From contig JAZGEP010000200.1 in NCBI GenBank assembly GCA_036478815.1, positions 1-19,998 on the forward strand: a stretch of DNA of 19,998 bases, in the 5' to 3' direction. A program made the position numbers and the translations under genes. Under the pieces are notes generated by a model, which was not told where the DNA came from, did not search any database, and was given only the letters and a program-made list of their open reading frames with translations. The DNA comes from DRLZ01 sp036478815 (GTDB lineage: Bacteria; Pseudomonadota; Gammaproteobacteria; Methylococcales; DRLZ01). Positions 9,315 to 15,856 of this stretch are shown piece after piece. Position 1 is the stretch's first letter, and every line of letters begins with the position of its first letter.

Positions 9315-9367
9315 GAGGCCCAACCCAACAGGCAGATATGATCTGTCAACAGTGAAGGAGTTATACA

Positions 9368-10330
9368 ATGGCAAAAGTTACAATGCGCCAAATGCTTGAA
9401 GCAGGTGTTCATTTTGGTCACCAAACACGATATTGGTGTCCAAAAATGGCTCCATACATCTTTGGAGCAAAAAGCAAAATCCACATCATTAACCTTGAAA
9501 AAACCATGCCTCTATTCCATGAAACCATGGATTACATCAAGGATATTGCTGTTAATAATGGTTCGATTATGTTTGTTGGAACCAAAAGAGCTGCTCAGAA
9601 AACCATTGCTGAAGAGGCGATTCGTTGTGGAATGCCCTATGTGAACCATCGTTGGCTGGGCGGAATGTTAACTAACTTCAAGACTATTCGGCAGTCCATT
9701 AGACGTCTTAAAGAATTGGAGAGTATGCAGGAAGATGGAAGTATTCAGCGTTTTAATAAAAAAGAAGCCTTAGGCTATCAAAGAGAGCTGAATAAACTGG
9801 AAAGAAGTCTTGGTGGCATCAAGGATATGCCTGCATTACCAAGTGCTTTATTTGTCATTGATGTTGGAGTAGAAAATATCGCTGTGAATGAAGCAATCAA
9901 ATTGAGAATTCCTGTCATTGGTGTGGTGGATACCAATAATAATCCTGACTGTGTTGATTATATGATTCCTGGAAATGATGATTCAATTCGTGCCATTCAG
10001 CTCTATGTTCAAAGTGCAGCTGCGGCTGTTCTGGAAGGAAAAGCGCAACAGCTCAGTCTTAGTGGTGTAAGCGATGATGATTTTGTTGAAATGACCGATG
10101 AGACTGAAACCAAACAAACAGACACTAAACAAGTAGAAACTAAACAAGTAGAAACCAAACAAACAGAAACTAAACAAGTAGAACAGCCAGCCACAGAGAA
10201 TGTTCCAACTACAGAGTCGGCAAAAACCCCGAATCCAGTCGTTGAAGAAGCGGAAGCAGTTGCTACTACCGAAACAGTTGCTACTACCGAACCAGTTGCA
10301 GTAGCAGAAGAAGAATTAAAGGCGCCATAA
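9368..10330 (+). CDS. rpsB: 30S ribosomal protein S2 with C-terminal extension
   Basis: Small-subunit ribosomal protein bound at the head/body junction of the 30S. The core (residues about 1-235) has the family hallmarks AGVHFGHQTRYW, FVGTKRAA, RWLGGMLTN, GGIKDMPALPSALFV, VDTNNNPD and IPGNDD. AAGGAG at about 9355-9360 precedes the ATG. The protein is 320 residues; E. coli S2 is about 241. The extra tail starts with five pentapeptide units of the type (E/D)TKQ(V/T), encoded by 15-nt repeats, followed by a low-complexity E/A/T/V-rich stretch with two near-identical 18-nt repeats. Such acidic tails occur in some S2 proteins; this one looks disordered and expanded by repeats. It heads the rpsB-tsf-pyrH-frr cluster. 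Confidence 0.97.
   Translation: MAKVTMRQMLEAGVHFGHQTRYWCPKMAPYIFGAKSKIHIINLEKTMPLFHETMDYIKDIAVNNGSIMFVGTKRAAQKTIAEEAIRCGMPYVNHRWLGGMLTNFKTIRQSIRRLKELESMQEDGSIQRFNKKEALGYQRELNKLERSLGGIKDMPALPSALFVIDVGVENIAVNEAIKLRIPVIGVVDTNNNPDCVDYMIPGNDDSIRAIQLYVQSAAAAVLEGKAQQLSLSGVSDDDFVEMTDETETKQTDTKQVETKQVETKQTETKQVEQPATENVPTTESAKTPNPVVEEAEAVATTETVATTEPVAVAEEELKAP
10106..10180 (+). repeat. 15-nt tandem repeat within rpsB
   Basis: Five consecutive 15-base units starting GAAACCAAACAAACA, GACACTAAACAAGTA, GAAACTAAACAAGTA, GAAACCAAACAAACA and GAAACTAAACAAGTA. Each encodes (E/D)TKQ(T/V). The multiple of three keeps the frame. It could be polymorphic in length between strains. Confidence 0.9.
10259..10294 (+). 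repeat. 18-nt duplicated unit within rpsB
   Basis: GTTGCTACTACCGAAACA is followed directly by GTTGCTACTACCGAACCA, with one difference. The units encode VATTET and VATTEP near the end of the S2 tail. Confidence 0.85.
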
Positions 10331-10543
10331 TTAATAACAAACACAATTAAACAAGCTCTCCACACAATAAATTTCTACTCGGTGCATGCGCTTTTTTACT
10401 GAGTGTGCTGGAAAATCTTACTGCAAGCAGTGATTGTTTTGCTAATGGCGCTATAGCAGCACTATTCCAGCGTACTACCCACGAAATAGACGCATTCCAC
10501 AAGCAGAAATCCAAGTGTGAAGTGAACAAATACATCAGAAGTG

Positions 10544-10579
10544 TATTGTGTAATGCCAATAGCGTGGTGTAACACAATA
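10544..10579. promoter_or_regulatory. Dyad in the rpsB-tsf gap
   Basis: TATTGTGT (10544-10551) and ACACAATA (10572-10579) are perfect 8-bp complements 20 bases apart, 33 bases before tsf. It could be an operator or an RNA hairpin controlling tsf. The rest of 10331-10612 (282 bases) has no convincing gene or strong terminator. Confidence 0.35.
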
Positions 10580-10612
10580 TCAAATGAAGACAATGTAAAT
10601 TAGGATTGAAAG

Positions 10613-11521
10613 ATGAGTATTACAGCGGCAATGGTAAAAGAGTTACGGGAACGCACTGGCTCTGGCATGATGGAATGTAAAAAAGCATTGGTGGAAGCCA
10701 GTGGTGATATGGAAACTGCGATTGAGCAAATGCGTAAAGCCGGACTCGCTAAAGCAGACAAAAAATCCGATCGCACTGCAGCTGAAGGCAACATTACCAT
10801 CAAAACTTCTGATTCAGGTCAGCAAGCTGTTATTGTGGAGATTAATTGTGAAACAGATTTTGTTGGCAATGGCGATCATTTCAAGAAATTCACAAACGCA
10901 GTAGCCGAAATTGCTTTATCTTCGGGAGTCAATTCAACAGAAGCATTGCTGGAACAAACTCTGGACAATGGTACTGTTGAAGATGCGCGCAAGGCCTTAA
11001 TTGCCAAAATTGGAGAGAATATTAACATCCGTCGTCTGGAAAGAATGGAGTCCTCACAAGGTAAAATTTTTGATTACCTGCATGGAAATCGAATTGGTGT
11101 CATTGTCGATATTGCAGGCGTCAACGAGGAAACCGGTCGTGGGATAGCGATGCACGTTGCAGCCCTTAAACCGGTTTGTGTCTCAGAACAGCAAGTGGAT
11201 CCAGCGCTGCTTGATAAAGAACGGAGAATTTTCTCCGCACAGGCAGAAGCAAGCGGCAAACCTGCCAATATTATTGAGAAAATGGTTGAAGGTCGATTGA
11301 AAAAATACCTTAAAGAAGTGACTTTGCTTGGGCAACCATATATTAAAGACCCTGATTTCAGTATCGCTCAGTTACTTTCAAAAACAGATGGCTCCGCTGC
11401 TGGTTTTGTCCGCTATGAGGTAGGCGAAGGAATTGAGAAAGTTCAGGAGAATTTTGCAGAAGAAGTGATGGCACAAGTTAGAGATGCAGAAAAGCCTGAA
11501 TTAGATGGCATTGATAAATAA
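10613..11521 (+). CDS. tsf: Translation elongation factor Ts
   Basis: Guanine nucleotide exchange factor that recycles EF-Tu-GDP. The N-terminal UBA-like domain contains RERTGSGMMECKKALVEA (13-30). The EF-Tu-contacting TDFV motif is at 81-84 in NCETDFVGN, and the core and coiled-coil regions follow. 302 residues, slightly longer than the E. coli protein. The ATG at 10613 is the family start; upstream only a weak TAGGA lies about 8-12 bases away. It follows rpsB by 282 bases, a wider gap than usual that holds a dyad, so tsf may have its own control. Confidence 0.97.
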   Translation: MSITAAMVKELRERTGSGMMECKKALVEASGDMETAIEQMRKAGLAKADKKSDRTAAEGNITIKTSDSGQQAVIVEINCETDFVGNGDHFKKFTNAVAEIALSSGVNSTEALLEQTLDNGTVEDARKALIAKIGENINIRRLERMESSQGKIFDYLHGNRIGVIVDIAGVNEETGRGIAMHVAALKPVCVSEQQVDPALLDKERRIFSAQAEASGKPANIIEKMVEGRLKKYLKEVTLLGQPYIKDPDFSIAQLLSKTDGSAAGFVRYEVGEGIEKVQENFAEEVMAQVRDAEKPELDGIDK

Positions 11522-11541
11522 CTTTTGTAGTGTTATTGACG

Positions 11542-11553
11542 TATTGATCAATA
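11542..11553. other. Perfect 12-bp palindrome after tsf
   Basis: TATTGATCAATA is self-complementary and lies 20 bases after the tsf stop. There is no loop and no T-run, so it is not a terminator. TTGACG just upstream with TACAAC downstream could form a weak promoter for pyrH. Confidence 0.2.
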
Positions 11554-11657
11554 TTGTTACAACGCTCCTATCGCTTTCTTTGAGTACTTGTAGCTAGAGG
11601 AGCTATCCTACATCAGTTTTGAAACATAAATCATCTACTTCACAGCAAGGTAATCCT

Positions 11658-12434
11658 ATGCCAGAACCTCAGTCATCTACAGCTACTGAAACACAATCTG
11701 TTAAAAAAACATCTCCCTACAAGCGGGTATTGTTAAAAATTAGTGGAGAAGCGTTGCAAGGGCGACAGGGTTCTGGAATTGAAAGCGAGACATTAGAACG
11801 ATTGGCAAAAGATATTGCTGAGATTTGTCAGTCAGGCGTGCAAATAGGTCTAGTGGTTGGTGGTGGTAACCTGATTCGAGGAGCAGAACAGGCGGCTGAG
11901 GGTTTTGATGCGGTCACGGGCGATCATATGGGAATGCTGGCAACAGTCATCAATGCACTTGCATTGCAAGATGCAATTGAAGCTCAAGGCCAGCCTGTTC
12001 GGGTGATGTCGGCGATTCGCATCAATGAAATATGTGAGGGTTATATCCGACGACGCGCAGTACGTCACTTGGAAAAAGGCCGCACAGTTGTATTCGCAGC
12101 CGGCATCGGTAATCCATTTTTTACCACTGATACTGCCGCCAGTCTTAGGGCGCTGGAAATTAATGCGGATCTACTGATTAAAGCAACCAAGGTTGATGGT
12201 GTCTATTCAGCTGATCCAACGACCAACCCATCTGCAACCTTTTACTCGCGTTTAAGTTTTGATCAGGCTTTGCAGGAGAAGCTTGGGGTAATGGACGCCA
12301 CTGCACTGGTATTATGCCGTGATCACAATATACCGCTGCGAATTATGAATATTTTTAAACCCGGTTCAATCAGAAAATTGATTGATGGCGGTGAAATTGG
12401 TTCATTAATCGAAGTAACGAGTAGTCCACTATGA
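11658..12434 (+). CDS. pyrH: UMP kinase
   Basis: Phosphorylates UMP to UDP in pyrimidine synthesis (amino acid kinase fold, cytoplasmic hexamer). From the ATG at 11658 it has 258 residues. Motifs: KISGEALQG (27-35), VGGGN in the nucleotide site, and NADLLIKATKVDGVYSADP, typical of bacterial UMP kinases. The frame is open back to a TTG at 11619, but AAGG directly before the ATG and the family N-terminus support 11658. Even so, about 17 extra residues, rich in S/T/Q, precede the conserved KRVLLKISG. The last bases overlap the frr start (ATGA), so translation of the two is probably coupled. Confidence 0.94.
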   Translation: MPEPQSSTATETQSVKKTSPYKRVLLKISGEALQGRQGSGIESETLERLAKDIAEICQSGVQIGLVVGGGNLIRGAEQAAEGFDAVTGDHMGMLATVINALALQDAIEAQGQPVRVMSAIRINEICEGYIRRRAVRHLEKGRTVVFAAGIGNPFFTTDTAASLRALEINADLLIKATKVDGVYSADPTTNPSATFYSRLSFDQALQEKLGVMDATALVLCRDHNIPLRIMNIFKPGSIRKLIDGGEIGSLIEVTSSPL

Positions 12435-12988
12435 TAAAAGAGATTGAGAACGATACCACATCTCGCATGGAAAAAAGTGTCGATGCACTCAAGCACGAGC
12501 TGAGTAAAATTAGAACGGGCAGGGCACATCCTAGCCTGCTGGAGCAAATCAATGTATCTTATTATGGTGCTGACACACCATTGTCACAAGTTGCAAATAT
12601 TGCTGTAGAAGATGCACGCACCTTAACCATCACTCCTTGGGAAAAACCACTGGTTGGCGCGATAGAAAAAGCAATTTTATCCTCAGACTTAGGACTCAAC
12701 CCAGCCACGACTGGAGATGTTATACGAGTACCGATGCCACCTTTGACTGAACAACGTCGCAAAGAACTGGTTAAGGTTGTCAGAGCTGAAGCAGAAAACT
12801 CACGCATCTCTATTCGTAATATTCGACGGGATGCAAATACAGACATTAAAGAAGCGCAAAAAGAAAAAATGATCAGTGAAGATGAAGCACACAAGGGAGA
12901 AGAGCGCATTCAAAAAATTACGGACAACTTCATTGAAAAAATTGAGATGGTATTAAAAACCAAAGAAACTGATTTGTTAGCAATTTAA
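12431..12988 (+). CDS. frr: Ribosome recycling factor
   Basis: Splits post-termination ribosomes together with EF-G. 185 residues, the typical size. The N-terminal helix carries KHELSKIRTGRAHPSLL, followed by the hinge and small beta domain (VANIAVEDARTLTITPWEK). The C-terminal helices contain RVPMPPLTEQRRKELVKV, a family hallmark. The start codon overlaps the pyrH stop by 4 bases. Confidence 0.97.
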   Translation: MIKEIENDTTSRMEKSVDALKHELSKIRTGRAHPSLLEQINVSYYGADTPLSQVANIAVEDARTLTITPWEKPLVGAIEKAILSSDLGLNPATTGDVIRVPMPPLTEQRRKELVKVVRAEAENSRISIRNIRRDANTDIKEAQKEKMISEDEAHKGEERIQKITDNFIEKIEMVLKTKETDLLAI

Positions 12989-12992
12989 GTGT

Positions 12993-13020
12993 ATTGATGC
13001 GATCAATGATTTGTTTTTTA
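12993..13020 (+). terminator. Weak terminator after frr
   Basis: ATTGAT-GCG-ATCAAT (12993-13007) forms a 6-bp, AT-rich hairpin followed by GATTTGTTTTTTA. The T-run is good but the stem weak. It would end the rpsB-tsf-pyrH-frr transcript. Confidence 0.4.
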
Positions 13021-13141
13021 ACTTACTAATTAATAAATAATTTCAAGAATCTCTTTTGAGTTGCAAAGGTGATGTGCCCTTGAAAAGCAGGTGCGCTCTG
13101 AAAACCACATAATCTGAGTTATAGATACATCATCAACCTTA

Positions 13142-13298
13142 GGAACGTGCATGGAATAACTTGAACAATTGACGTAGGATTTTTGTTCATATTCAAGGCG
13201 CGAAAACAGGCGCATAGTGAGCTATGTAACTGTTTTTTGCAACACCGAAGATGAGCAAAAAGACAAGTGAATTGTTCAAGTTATTCCATGCACGTTCC
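13142..13298 (+). mobile_element. Family A palindromic element, copy A5
   Basis: A 157-nt element between frr and uppS. With one flanking base each side, 30 bases at 13141-13170 (AGGAACGTGCATGGAATAAC and on) are exactly complementary to 13270-13299. The core at 13210-13230 reads GCGCATAG-TGAG-CTATGTAAC. TTA lies on both sides (13139-13141 and 13299-13301), a clean 3-bp duplication. The perfect outer arms suggest a young copy or recent arm-to-arm correction. The remaining gap sequence (13021-13138, 13302-13393) shows no gene. Confidence 0.8.
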
Positions 13299-13393
13299 TT
13301 AGTCAGCTTGATGATCAAAACAATGTTCAAACTTGGGCACACAAATTAATTTAGCAATTACGTTTTTTCCGTTGACAGTAAAGATCTATTCAA

Positions 13394-14170
13394 ATGGCCA
13401 ATGATTTAACTCATCCAACAGAACCTCACCATTTACCAGTTTCTGTCCCATTGCATATTGCCATCATTATGGATGGTAATGGTCGCTGGGCGAAGAAGCG
13501 CTTTTTACCGCGAACAGCGGGGCATCATGCAGGTGTTAAATCAGTCAAAAAAACCGTAAAAGCATGTATTAACCAAGGTGTTAAAGCTTTAACATTGTTT
13601 GCATTCAGTAGTGAAAACTGGCGCAGACCACAAGAAGAAGTATCAATTTTACTTAAACTATTTATTACAACACTGGAAAAAGAGGTTCGGAGTTTACATA
13701 AGGAAGAAATTCGGATCAGAATAATCGGTGACACAAGCGTTTTTCCACTAGCATTGCGCCACAAAATAGAAGAAGTCGAGCAGCTAACCTGTGATAACAA
13801 ACGGTTTGATTTAGTGGTTGCTGCAAATTATGGTGGGCGCTGGGATGTTGTTCAAGCAGCTCGAAAAATGGCTGAGTGTGCTATCAATGGCGAAATTCAA
13901 CTATCTGATATCACAGATGAGCATTTGCAAGCGAACCTCAGCTTACCTGATCTCCCGCATCCTGACTTATTTATACGTACTGGTGGTGAATGCCGCATTA
14001 GTAATTTTTTGCTTTGGCATTTAGCATATACAGAGCTCTATTTCACTTCTACGTTATGGCCAGATTTTGATGCGACTAGTTTGGATGCTGCATTGCTTGA
14101 TTTTTCTAAACGACAGCGTCGTTTTGGACATACTAGTGAACAAATTACTCAAATCAAGTCACATGCTTAG
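13394..14170 (+). CDS. uppS: Isoprenyl (undecaprenyl) diphosphate synthase
   Basis: Cis-prenyltransferase that extends farnesyl diphosphate with isopentenyl diphosphate to make the undecaprenyl carrier for cell-wall and O-antigen synthesis. 258 residues. The catalytic MDGNGRW motif is at 26-32 (D27). FSSENWRRP (71-79) and the C-terminal signature RTGGECRISNFLLW (195-208), with ELYF and LWPDFD, follow. The ATG at 13394 lacks a strong ribosome binding site (only AAAGA upstream). The TAG stop (14168-14170) has as its last base the first G of element A6; removing the element and one TTA copy would leave TAA in the same place. Confidence 0.96.
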   Translation: MANDLTHPTEPHHLPVSVPLHIAIIMDGNGRWAKKRFLPRTAGHHAGVKSVKKTVKACINQGVKALTLFAFSSENWRRPQEEVSILLKLFITTLEKEVRSLHKEEIRIRIIGDTSVFPLALRHKIEEVEQLTCDNKRFDLVVAANYGGRWDVVQAARKMAECAINGEIQLSDITDEHLQANLSLPDLPHPDLFIRTGGECRISNFLLWHLAYTELYFTSTLWPDFDATSLDAALLDFSKRQRRFGHTSEQITQIKSHA

Positions 14171-14330
14171 GCAACTGGAAATAAATAACCCACCCAGATT
14201 GCAAAGAATTTTTGTTTGTCTTCGATCATGTTGCGTAGCGCACATAGCAAGCTATGTAACCGAAGCAACAAAATCGAAGACAAACAAAAAGGCAAATAAG
14301 AGGTGGGTGGGTTATGTATTTCCAGTTGCC
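14170..14330 (+). mobile_element. Family A palindromic element, copy A6 (at uppS stop)
   Basis: A 161-nt element. The outer arms GGCAACTGGAAATAAATAAC (from 14170) and the matching right arm ending CCAGTTGCC (14330) pair over about 28 bases with one or two mismatches. Inner arms pair through CTTCGAT/ATCGAAG-type blocks. The core at 14238-14260 is GCGCACATAG-CAAG-CTATGTAAC. TTA flanks both sides (14167-14169 and 14331-14333). The left TTA includes the first two bases of the uppS stop. Confidence 0.78.
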
Positions 14331-14463
14331 TTAAGTCAATATCAATGATCCCAGCGCTACCTGTTTTTTGATTTTCTTCCAGAACAAAGAGTCAATGATC
14401 TCAAAAAAGCATGGGAATGATCATTGCGTAGACTCAGCACTGCTATCAAATGTGAAAAATTGC

Positions 14464-14580
14464 AACTACTCAGTCTACCTCTATTGTGATCAATAGCAAG
14501 GCGAAAGCGCGTAATTTGCAATGTCAATGAGCACTTTCAACACGGCTATTGATCGCAATAGGGGGAAGCTGAGTGGTTAC
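14464..14580 (+). repeat. Family B palindromic repeat, copy B1
   Basis: Arms 14464-14497 and 14545-14580 pair imperfectly (CTATTGTGATCAATAGC with GCTATTGATCGCAATAG). The core runs from CAAGGCGAAAGCGCG to GTCAATGAGCACTTTCAAC. The same core, inverted, is in B2 at 17443-17565. Arm sequences differ between the copies while pairing is kept. No terminal duplication was identified. The stretch 14334-14463 holds no recognisable gene. Confidence 0.7.
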
Positions 14581-14606
14581 GAAAAACTAGTCTCTAAATT
14601 GTCGAA

Positions 14607-14678
14607 CCCACCCAAAAGCGAGGCGTAATGACGAGTCATAGCAGGCTATAGTGAGGAGTTATAATACAACAATTGGGC
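14607..14678. repeat. Degenerate palindrome between B1 and A7
   Basis: An imperfect hairpin with CCCAA...TTGGG at its ends and ATAGC-AG-GCTAT near its centre; GAGGCG also occurs in the left part. It may be a decayed member of family A, but ends and flanks cannot be defined. No gene was seen in 14679-14790. Confidence 0.3.
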
Positions 14679-14790
14679 ATATAGAGCAGGCAGGCATTCA
14701 CAATTAATAATGGTGTTGATTCGAGATATTTTAACCATTTAAATGCAAGCGTTCTCCTTCTGGTCGAGAAGTTTAAAACACTAAGAGTTA

Positions 14791-14949
14791 GTGTAGTTGG
14801 ATGGAATAAAGTTACCAAGATTGCGCAGCGTTTTTGTTCCTGACCCAACTATCTCAAGAGGCGCATAGTCATTGTACACAACGATTGAGGTAGTTGGTTC
14901 AGGAGCAAAAAGACTAACAAAATTGGTCACTTTATTTCGTTAAACTACC
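14791..14949 (+). mobile_element. Family A palindromic element, copy A7 (upstream of cdsA)
   Basis: A 159-nt element ending 31 bases before the cdsA start. The arms pair over most of their length (GGAATAAAGTTACCAA with TTGGTCACTTTATTTCG, then TTTTTGTTCCTGA with TCAGGAGCAAAAA). The 27-nt core at 14858-14884 starts GAGGCGCATAG and ends CAACGA, as in A1. Flanks are TTA (14788-14790) and TGA (14950-14952). Its right arm must lie in or next to the promoter region of cdsA, unless cdsA is read through from uppS. Confidence 0.72.
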
Positions 14950-14980
14950 TGATAACAATAAAATATAAAAGGTCTATGAA

Positions 14981-15856
14981 ATGTTGATTAAACGCGTAAT
15001 TACAGCCCTGGTGCTAGCACCTCTAGTCGTTTTGGCAGTGATTAAATTACCTACAGGCGGATTTGCATTATTGTGGGGCGCTATTATTTTACTTGCCACA
15101 TGGGAGTGGACTGATTTAGCTGGTTTACAGAGTCCCGTCAAGCGTGCCTTCTATGTCATAGCGATCGCTTTGTCGATGCTGTTTTTTTATTTCTGGAAGA
15201 ATATTCTGGAAAAAATAGCCATTCAATTTGAGCGAGGCGAATTGTTACAGTGGAGCGGTGTAATGGACTGGTGGGCAGTTCCGGTTATCGGATTCTGGTT
15301 GGTGATCGGAATTAAAATGAGACGGTCTCCTACCAAACTATTAGAAGCTAACTGGAGTACAGAAACCAAGCTGATCATTGGCTGGATAGTATTAGTGTTT
15401 AGCTGGATGTTTTTGCGGCGTCTTGATTCATTTTGGGATTGGCAAATGACTTTGTATTTCTTGTTTTTGATTTGGATTGCAGATATTGCAGCGTATTTCT
15501 GTGGCAAATATTTTGGTAAGCACAAACTGCTGCCAGAAATCAGTCCTGGCAAAACAATAGAAGGACTCTATGGCGCATTGCTTGCCGGATTGATTTATGC
15601 AGTCGGCACAGCAATCTATTATGAATACATTCCCAAAGCAATTCTCGATTTTACCTTTCTATCATTAATCACAATTATCTTTTCAGTCAATGGGGATTTG
15701 TTGGTCAGCTTAATGAAGCGCACACGCGGAGTTAAAGACACCGGTTCAATATTACCTGGGCATGGCGGTATCCTTGATCGTATCGATGGATTGTTAGCAG
15801 CTACGCCAGTGTTTTACATCGGTTTGGTGCTATTGCACAGACAGTTTGTCGGATGA
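14981..15856 (+). CDS. cdsA: Phosphatidate cytidylyltransferase (CDP-diglyceride synthase)
   Basis: Inner-membrane enzyme making CDP-diacylglycerol from CTP and phosphatidate, the precursor of all phospholipids here. 291 residues with several hydrophobic segments (for example 5-22, 26-40, 56-72, 99-111, 131-146, 156-174, 196-212, 224-242). The family signature is at 244-270: KRTRGVKDTGSILPGHGG followed by DRIDG. The conserved SPGKTIEG is at 188-195. AAAGG precedes the ATG at 14981 by about 9 bases. The stop TGA overlaps the dxr ATG (ATGA), so the two genes are probably translationally coupled. Element A7 separates it from uppS. Confidence 0.96.
   Translation: MLIKRVITALVLAPLVVLAVIKLPTGGFALLWGAIILLATWEWTDLAGLQSPVKRAFYVIAIALSMLFFYFWKNILEKIAIQFERGELLQWSGVMDWWAVPVIGFWLVIGIKMRRSPTKLLEANWSTETKLIIGWIVLVFSWMFLRRLDSFWDWQMTLYFLFLIWIADIAAYFCGKYFGKHKLLPEISPGKTIEGLYGALLAGLIYAVGTAIYYEYIPKAILDFTFLSLITIIFSVNGDLLVSLMKRTRGVKDTGSILPGHGGILDRIDGLLAATPVFYIGLVLLHRQFVG

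Noticed and set aside
10009..10365. Long minus-strand frame opposite the S2 tail
   Set aside because: It is the antisense reading of a low-complexity repeat; the S/V/T/C-rich product mirrors the repeated codons.
10434..10475. GGCGCTATAGCAGCACTATTCC in the rpsB-tsf gap as a further family A core
   Set aside because: The core looks similar, but the flanking sequence does not form arms and there are no GG/CC ends or TTA flanks at the right distance.
11619..11657. TTG start extending pyrH upstream
   Set aside because: The purine-rich site AGAGGAG is about 16 bases away, too far; the ATG at 11658 has AAGG at a better distance and is nearer the family start.
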